DNA of 9,948 nucleotides from an uncultured Gammaproteobacteria bacterium (lineage in GTDB: Bacteria > Pseudomonadota > Gammaproteobacteria > Steroidobacterales > JABDMI01), in NCBI GenBank assembly GCA_938039225.1, contig CALHVH010000028.1, forward strand, positions 1-9,948, given 5' to 3'. Position numbers and translations under genes: made by a program. Below are positions 7,018-9,948 of this stretch, piece after piece (within the stretch, counting starts at the first letter, position 1; each line of letters starts with the position of its first letter). The notes beneath the pieces are model-generated. The model worked only from the letters and a program-made list of their open reading frames with translations, did no database searches and was not told the DNA's origin.

Positions 7018-7296
7018 TTACTCGCTAGGTTCTTCAGAAATCTCTTCTAATTCTTCTTCATCCGGGTTTTGAGGATTAAAGCGCGGTAATTGTACCGCAC
7101 GCGAAGGTACCACAGTAGATATGGCATGTTTATAAACCATTTGACTTACATTATTACGAAGTAAAACTACAAACTGATCAAAAGATTCAACTTGTCCTTG
7201 TAATTTAATTCCATTAATCAAATAGATTGATACTGGAATACGATCTTTACGAAGTATGTTTAAAAATGGGTCTTGTAAATTATGTGCGCGTGACAT
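7018..7296 (-). CDS. hfq: Hfq RNA chaperone with a short acidic tail
   Basis: Hfq forms a hexameric ring that pairs small RNAs with target mRNAs. The 92 residues hold the complete Sm core: Sm1 (VSIYLINGIKLQGQVESFDQF) and Sm2 ending YKHAIST (55-61). Proximal-face residues Gln8, Asp9, Phe42, Lys56 and His57, distal-face Tyr25 and Lys31, and the rim patch Arg16-Lys17-Arg19 are all present. The tail after residue 66 is only 26 residues, lacks the Gly/Ser/His-rich middle of E. coli Hfq (102 residues), and ends in a dense acidic block: 9 of the last 14 residues are Asp or Glu. The ATG is preceded by AAGGA 9 nt away. It lies between miaA and hflX as in E. coli, behind its own promoter and a leader of about 155 nt. 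Confidence 0.99.
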   Translation of the reverse strand: MSRAHNLQDPFLNILRKDRIPVSIYLINGIKLQGQVESFDQFVVLLRNNVSQMVYKHAISTVVPSRAVQLPRFNPQNPDEEELEEISEEPSE

Positions 7297-7355
7297 GATG
7301 TGAGTTCCTTATACAACCTCTTTTGTGTTTATCACTTTTGACGTTTTTATTCTTG

Positions 7356-7417
7356 TAATCAATTATTTAGGGCTTTCTCTATTTATATAAAGATGATTTA
7401 AATAATCAAATTAGGGC
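7356..7417. repeat. Imperfect direct repeat in the hfq leader
   Basis: On the plus strand TAATCAATTATTTAGGGC (7356-7373) and TAATCAAATTAGGGC (7403-7417) share TAATCAA and TTAGGGC with a 3-nt length difference. Both fall in the AT-rich region between the two candidate hfq promoters and the hfq start. They may be paired protein or RNA sites, or chance in AT-rich DNA. Confidence 0.25.
7382..7409 (-). promoter_or_regulatory. Possible second hfq promoter
   Basis: On the minus strand TTGATT (7404-7409) and TATAAA (7382-7387) are 16 nt apart. Start would be near 7375, about 80 nt before the hfq ATG. AT-rich context makes chance matches likely. Confidence 0.3.
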
Positions 7418-7457
7418 CATTTGAGTTAAATATTTAATTTGTTCTCGGCCAACACAA

Positions 7458-7486
7458 AGTATAACAAGGCTTTGAATTCCTGTAAG
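7458..7486 (-). promoter_or_regulatory. Main hfq promoter, extended -10
   Basis: On the minus strand CTTACA (7481-7486) and TATACT (7458-7463) are 17 nt apart, and TG one base upstream of the -10 makes it an extended -10 (TGTTATACT). It starts just past the miaA stop. The expected start is near 7451, leaving an AT-rich hfq leader of about 155 nt. That leader contains the palindrome TTAAATATTTAA (7426-7437) and A-rich stretches near the start codon. Confidence 0.6.
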
Positions 7487-7493
7487 CATTATG

Positions 7494-8426
7494 TCAAATA
7501 TAAACATTAATAAAATCTTTTATAAGTGCATCAAATTCCTTAGAGTAAGGGTCTATTTTCACCATATCTGTCATTTTTCTAAGCCAAGTTAACTGACGTT
7601 TAGCTAATTGCCGGGTTGCATAAATCGACTTATTTATAGCTTCCTCTAAAGACTCTTGCTCAAATAAATACTCCAATACTTGCCGGTATCCTACCGCTCT
7701 CATTGCCGCACAATCAGGTTTAAAATTTGGGTCAAGCTTTAAACGTTTAACTTCAGCTACAAAATCATTTTCAATCATTAATCGCAAACGTTTTTCTATA
7801 TTTTCATGCAATTGCGCGCGACTCTTTGGCACAAGAGCTAATTTAATAAAACTGTAATCAATAGCTGAGGTTTTTTGTTCCTGATAAAACTGTGTAAGAG
7901 TTTTGTTACTTTGGTGATAAACCTCTAAGGCTCGTTGAATACGCTGTTTATCATTAGGCTTTATACGCAGAGCCGATTCCGCATCTATATGGGTAAGCTC
8001 TTGGTGCAGTCCTGGCCAACCAATTTCTTGAGCCTTTGAATCTAAATATTCTCGAAATTTTTCATCAGCTGGAGGCAGCTCAGCCAAACCTTCAAAGAGA
8101 GCTTTAAAATAAAGCATCGTTCCACCAACTAAAACCGGAAGTTTTCCACGAGAATGAATTTCATCGATAAGCTTTAAGGAATCACGATAAAAGTCAGCCA
8201 CCGAATAGGTTTGATAAGGCTCGCGAATATCAAACAAATGATGCGGAACAAGGGAGCGGGTTTGCAAATCAGCCTTTGCCGTACCAATATCCATACCTCG
8301 ATAGACTTGTGCTGAATCTACATTAATAATTTCGCCATTATGATTCTGAGCAATGCTTATGGCCAAATCTGTTTTTCCACTGGCCGTAGGCCCCATGATG
8401 CATAAAACTTTTTTCAATTTATTCAT
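7494..8426 (-). CDS. miaA: tRNA dimethylallyltransferase MiaA
   Basis: MiaA transfers a dimethylallyl group to N6 of adenosine 37 in tRNAs reading codons that start with U, which stabilises codon pairing. Visible features, counted from the ATG, are the P-loop GPTASGKT (12-19), VDSAQVYRGMDIGTAK, the VGGTMLYFKAL substrate motif, PNDKQRIQRALEV, VGYRQVLEYL and the C-terminal ATRQLAKRQLTWLR. From ATG at 8426 the protein is 310 residues, a normal length. A GTG at 8450 would add 8 residues and overlap mutL by 11 nt; I prefer ATG because it starts a typical distance before the P-loop. Neither start has a good ribosome site, and the ATG is 13 nt past the mutL stop, so coupling to mutL translation is likely. 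Confidence 0.97.
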   Translation of the reverse strand: MNKLKKVLCIMGPTASGKTDLAISIAQNHNGEIINVDSAQVYRGMDIGTAKADLQTRSLVPHHLFDIREPYQTYSVADFYRDSLKLIDEIHSRGKLPVLVGGTMLYFKALFEGLAELPPADEKFREYLDSKAQEIGWPGLHQELTHIDAESALRIKPNDKQRIQRALEVYHQSNKTLTQFYQEQKTSAIDYSFIKLALVPKSRAQLHENIEKRLRLMIENDFVAEVKRLKLDPNFKPDCAAMRAVGYRQVLEYLFEQESLEEAINKSIYATRQLAKRQLTWLRKMTDMVKIDPYSKEFDALIKDFINVYI

Positions 8427-8439
8427 TACAAGATTGGCT

Positions 8440-9948
8440 TTATTGCCCACGAAGGAAAATTTTATCTAAAGTATTCAGTGGCAATTCCGTCCATGTTGGT
8501 CGCCCATGATTACACTGATCGGCTCTCTCGGTATTTTCCATTTGCCTCAGTAAAGCATTCATCTCTGGAATAGTTAACTGTCTATTTGCACGTACAGATG
8601 CATGGCAAGCCATGGTAGCTAGAATATGATCAAAACTGGTTTCTATTCTTTCAGATTTTTCAAATTCAGAACTTTCTGAAATCAAATCTCTTAACAAGGA
8701 TTCAGCATCAAAATTTCTTTGCAACATTGCTGGAAATGCACGTATTAATAAACTTTCAGGACCGGTTAAATCAAACTCAATACCCATTGCTAACAAATCA
8801 TCACGACTTTCTTCAAAGCGTCTAGCTTCTTCGCCGGTTATTCTCATGCTTACTGGCACCAACAAGGGTTGTGATATAAGTTTTTCTGATTCAAAACGTT
8901 TTTTCATTTGCTCATACAACACCCTTTCATGTGCGGCATGCATATCAACCATAACCAAGCCTTTTTCATTTTCAGCCAGTATATAAATCCCATGTAATTG
9001 TGCGAGAGCATGCCCTAAAACACCTACCTCAACACCTGCACTTTGCGTTGCTGTTGATGGCGGTTGAAAGTTGGTATTGGCATGTGCATTACCTTGGAAT
9101 TGATGCGGACTGATTTTTTGCACATCATGTCCATGGTATAAACTCATGGCATCTTGGATACTTAATTGATTAGTATTACGAGAATGAGAATGCTCGTGTT
9201 GTGAATACGATTCTCCACTCAATACCGAAGCATCGGTTGGCATAAAACGTGTTTCTTGCTGACCTGGAGTGGTTTGAGCAAGAGCATTTTCTATTGAATG
9301 TCGTAAAAAATCATGCACGCGCCGTGAGTCTCTAAAACGTACCTCATTTTTTGCTGGATGTGCATTGACATCCACAGCATCAGGCGCCATATTCAAGTAC
9401 AAAACATAAGCAGGATGACGACCATGGAATAATACATCGCGATAGCCAAGCTTTACCGCATGTGAGAATACTTTATCGTTTAAAGCTCTGCTATTTACAA
9501 AACTGTATTGTAAATCTCGCTGACTGCGTGAAAAAGCGGGCAGCGCAATCCAACCCGAAAGCGATAAGCCTTCACTCTGATGCTCAATCCAAATAGCATG
9601 TTCAATAAAATTTTTACCCAAAAGTTTTTCTAAACGTTTTTCTGAAGCTAATTGATTTTCAGCCCGGGGTAAACTTAATAAAGTTTTTCCATTATGCTTT
9701 AAAGTCCAAGACGCAGAAAAATGAGCTAAGGCCAAACGTTTAACCATACGTTCTATGTGTAAAAACTCTGTACTTTCTTTACGTAAAAATTTTCTACGTG
9801 CTGGAACATTAAAAAATAAATCCCTCACCTCAATCGTAGTGCCTTGCTGATGAACACAGGGTTTTGGTCCAATACACTCACCTTGATTATTAACGCTCAC
9901 TTGGTAAGCCTTGTCACTTTCTATATGTTGAGAACTGATGCTTAGAGC
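8440..9948 (-). CDS. mutL: DNA mismatch repair protein MutL (5' end off window), endonuclease type
   Basis: The frame is open to the right edge; 502 residues are visible, from ALSISSQH within the N-terminal ATPase region. VRDLFFNVPARRKFLR and the SFVNSRALND and VDVNAHPAKNEVRF segments are clear GHKL-type MutL signatures. A polar His/Gln/Ser-rich linker follows, then the C-terminal dimerisation domain with QPLLVP (the site matching the beta-clamp-binding motif), DMHAAHERVLYE (codons at 8911-8946), ACHASVRA and CNHGRPTW (CNHGRP at 8497-8514). The DMHA(x)2E(x)4E and C-HGRP motifs define the metal-dependent nicking endonuclease found in most bacteria and in Pseudomonas MutL, but not in E. coli MutL. 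It would act after MutS to nick the new strand. The true start, and the ATPase N-terminus with its catalytic Glu, are outside the window. Confidence 0.98.
   Translation of the reverse strand, partial: ALSISSQHIESDKAYQVSVNNQGECIGPKPCVHQQGTTIEVRDLFFNVPARRKFLRKESTEFLHIERMVKRLALAHFSASWTLKHNGKTLLSLPRAENQLASEKRLEKLLGKNFIEHAIWIEHQSEGLSLSGWIALPAFSRSQRDLQYSFVNSRALNDKVFSHAVKLGYRDVLFHGRHPAYVLYLNMAPDAVDVNAHPAKNEVRFRDSRRVHDFLRHSIENALAQTTPGQQETRFMPTDASVLSGESYSQHEHSHSRNTNQLSIQDAMSLYHGHDVQKISPHQFQGNAHANTNFQPPSTATQSAGVEVGVLGHALAQLHGIYILAENEKGLVMVDMHAAHERVLYEQMKKRFESEKLISQPLLVPVSMRITGEEARRFEESRDDLLAMGIEFDLTGPESLLIRAFPAMLQRNFDAESLLRDLISESSEFEKSERIETSFDHILATMACHASVRANRQLTIPEMNALLRQMENTERADQCNHGRPTWTELPLNTLDKIFLRGQ

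Noticed and set aside
6884..7072. 62-residue plus-strand open frame across the hfq-hflX gap
   Set aside because: It runs antisense into the hfq 3' end, has no recognisable domain and no good ribosome site.
1..9948. A novel defence, mobile or other undescribed system
   Set aside because: Apart from the receptor at the left edge, every gene belongs to the well-known mutL-purA block; no transposase, repeats array, toxin-antitoxin pair or unknown gene cluster is visible.

Overview
The window is a stretch of gammaproteobacterial chromosome, AT-rich by eye, with all supported genes on the minus strand. Reading from the right edge leftwards the order is mutL (5' end missing), miaA, hfq, hflX, hflK, hflC, a yjeT-like DUF2065 gene, purA, and a TonB-dependent outer-membrane receptor (3' end missing). 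The mutL-to-purA block matches the E. coli order mutL-miaA-hfq-hflX-hflK-hflC-yjeT-purA, which is the main reason for placing it in Gammaproteobacteria. The sequence does not let me name a genus. All the mutL-purA reading frames are intact, and I see no insertion sequence, CRISPR array, tRNA, rRNA or pseudogene.

Region by region: 8440-9948 holds the MutL C-terminal portion, which carries a metal-dependent endonuclease signature absent from E. coli MutL. MiaA (tRNA isopentenyltransferase) follows 13 nt later with no good ribosome binding site, so it is probably translationally coupled. A 197-nt AT-rich spacer holds a good extended -10 promoter for hfq plus a second candidate. Hfq has an intact Sm core and a short, very acidic tail. 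A 156-nt spacer with a possible promoter and small hairpins leads to hflX, which starts with TTG. A 134-nt spacer holds a clear sigma70-type promoter whose -10 lies inside a dyad; it drives hflK and hflC, joined by a TAATG overlap. A strong hairpin with a T-rich tail follows hflC. The DUF2065 gene comes next, then purA, which has its own TATAAT box and a terminator with a 19-bp perfect inverted repeat. Beyond that terminator lies the receptor gene, which is not part of the conserved cluster.

Functionally the block mixes genome maintenance (MutL), tRNA modification (MiaA), post-transcriptional control (Hfq), ribosome rescue (HflX), membrane proteolysis control (HflK/HflC with FtsH) and AMP synthesis (PurA). 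Promoter and terminator signals suggest at least four transcription units: mutL-miaA (with read-through into hfq possible), hfq-hflX, hflK-hflC, and DUF2065/purA, plus the separate receptor gene.

I found no previously undescribed system here. The points most worth a second look are regulatory signals between genes, the Hfq acidic tail, and the accessory receptor at the edge of the conserved block.
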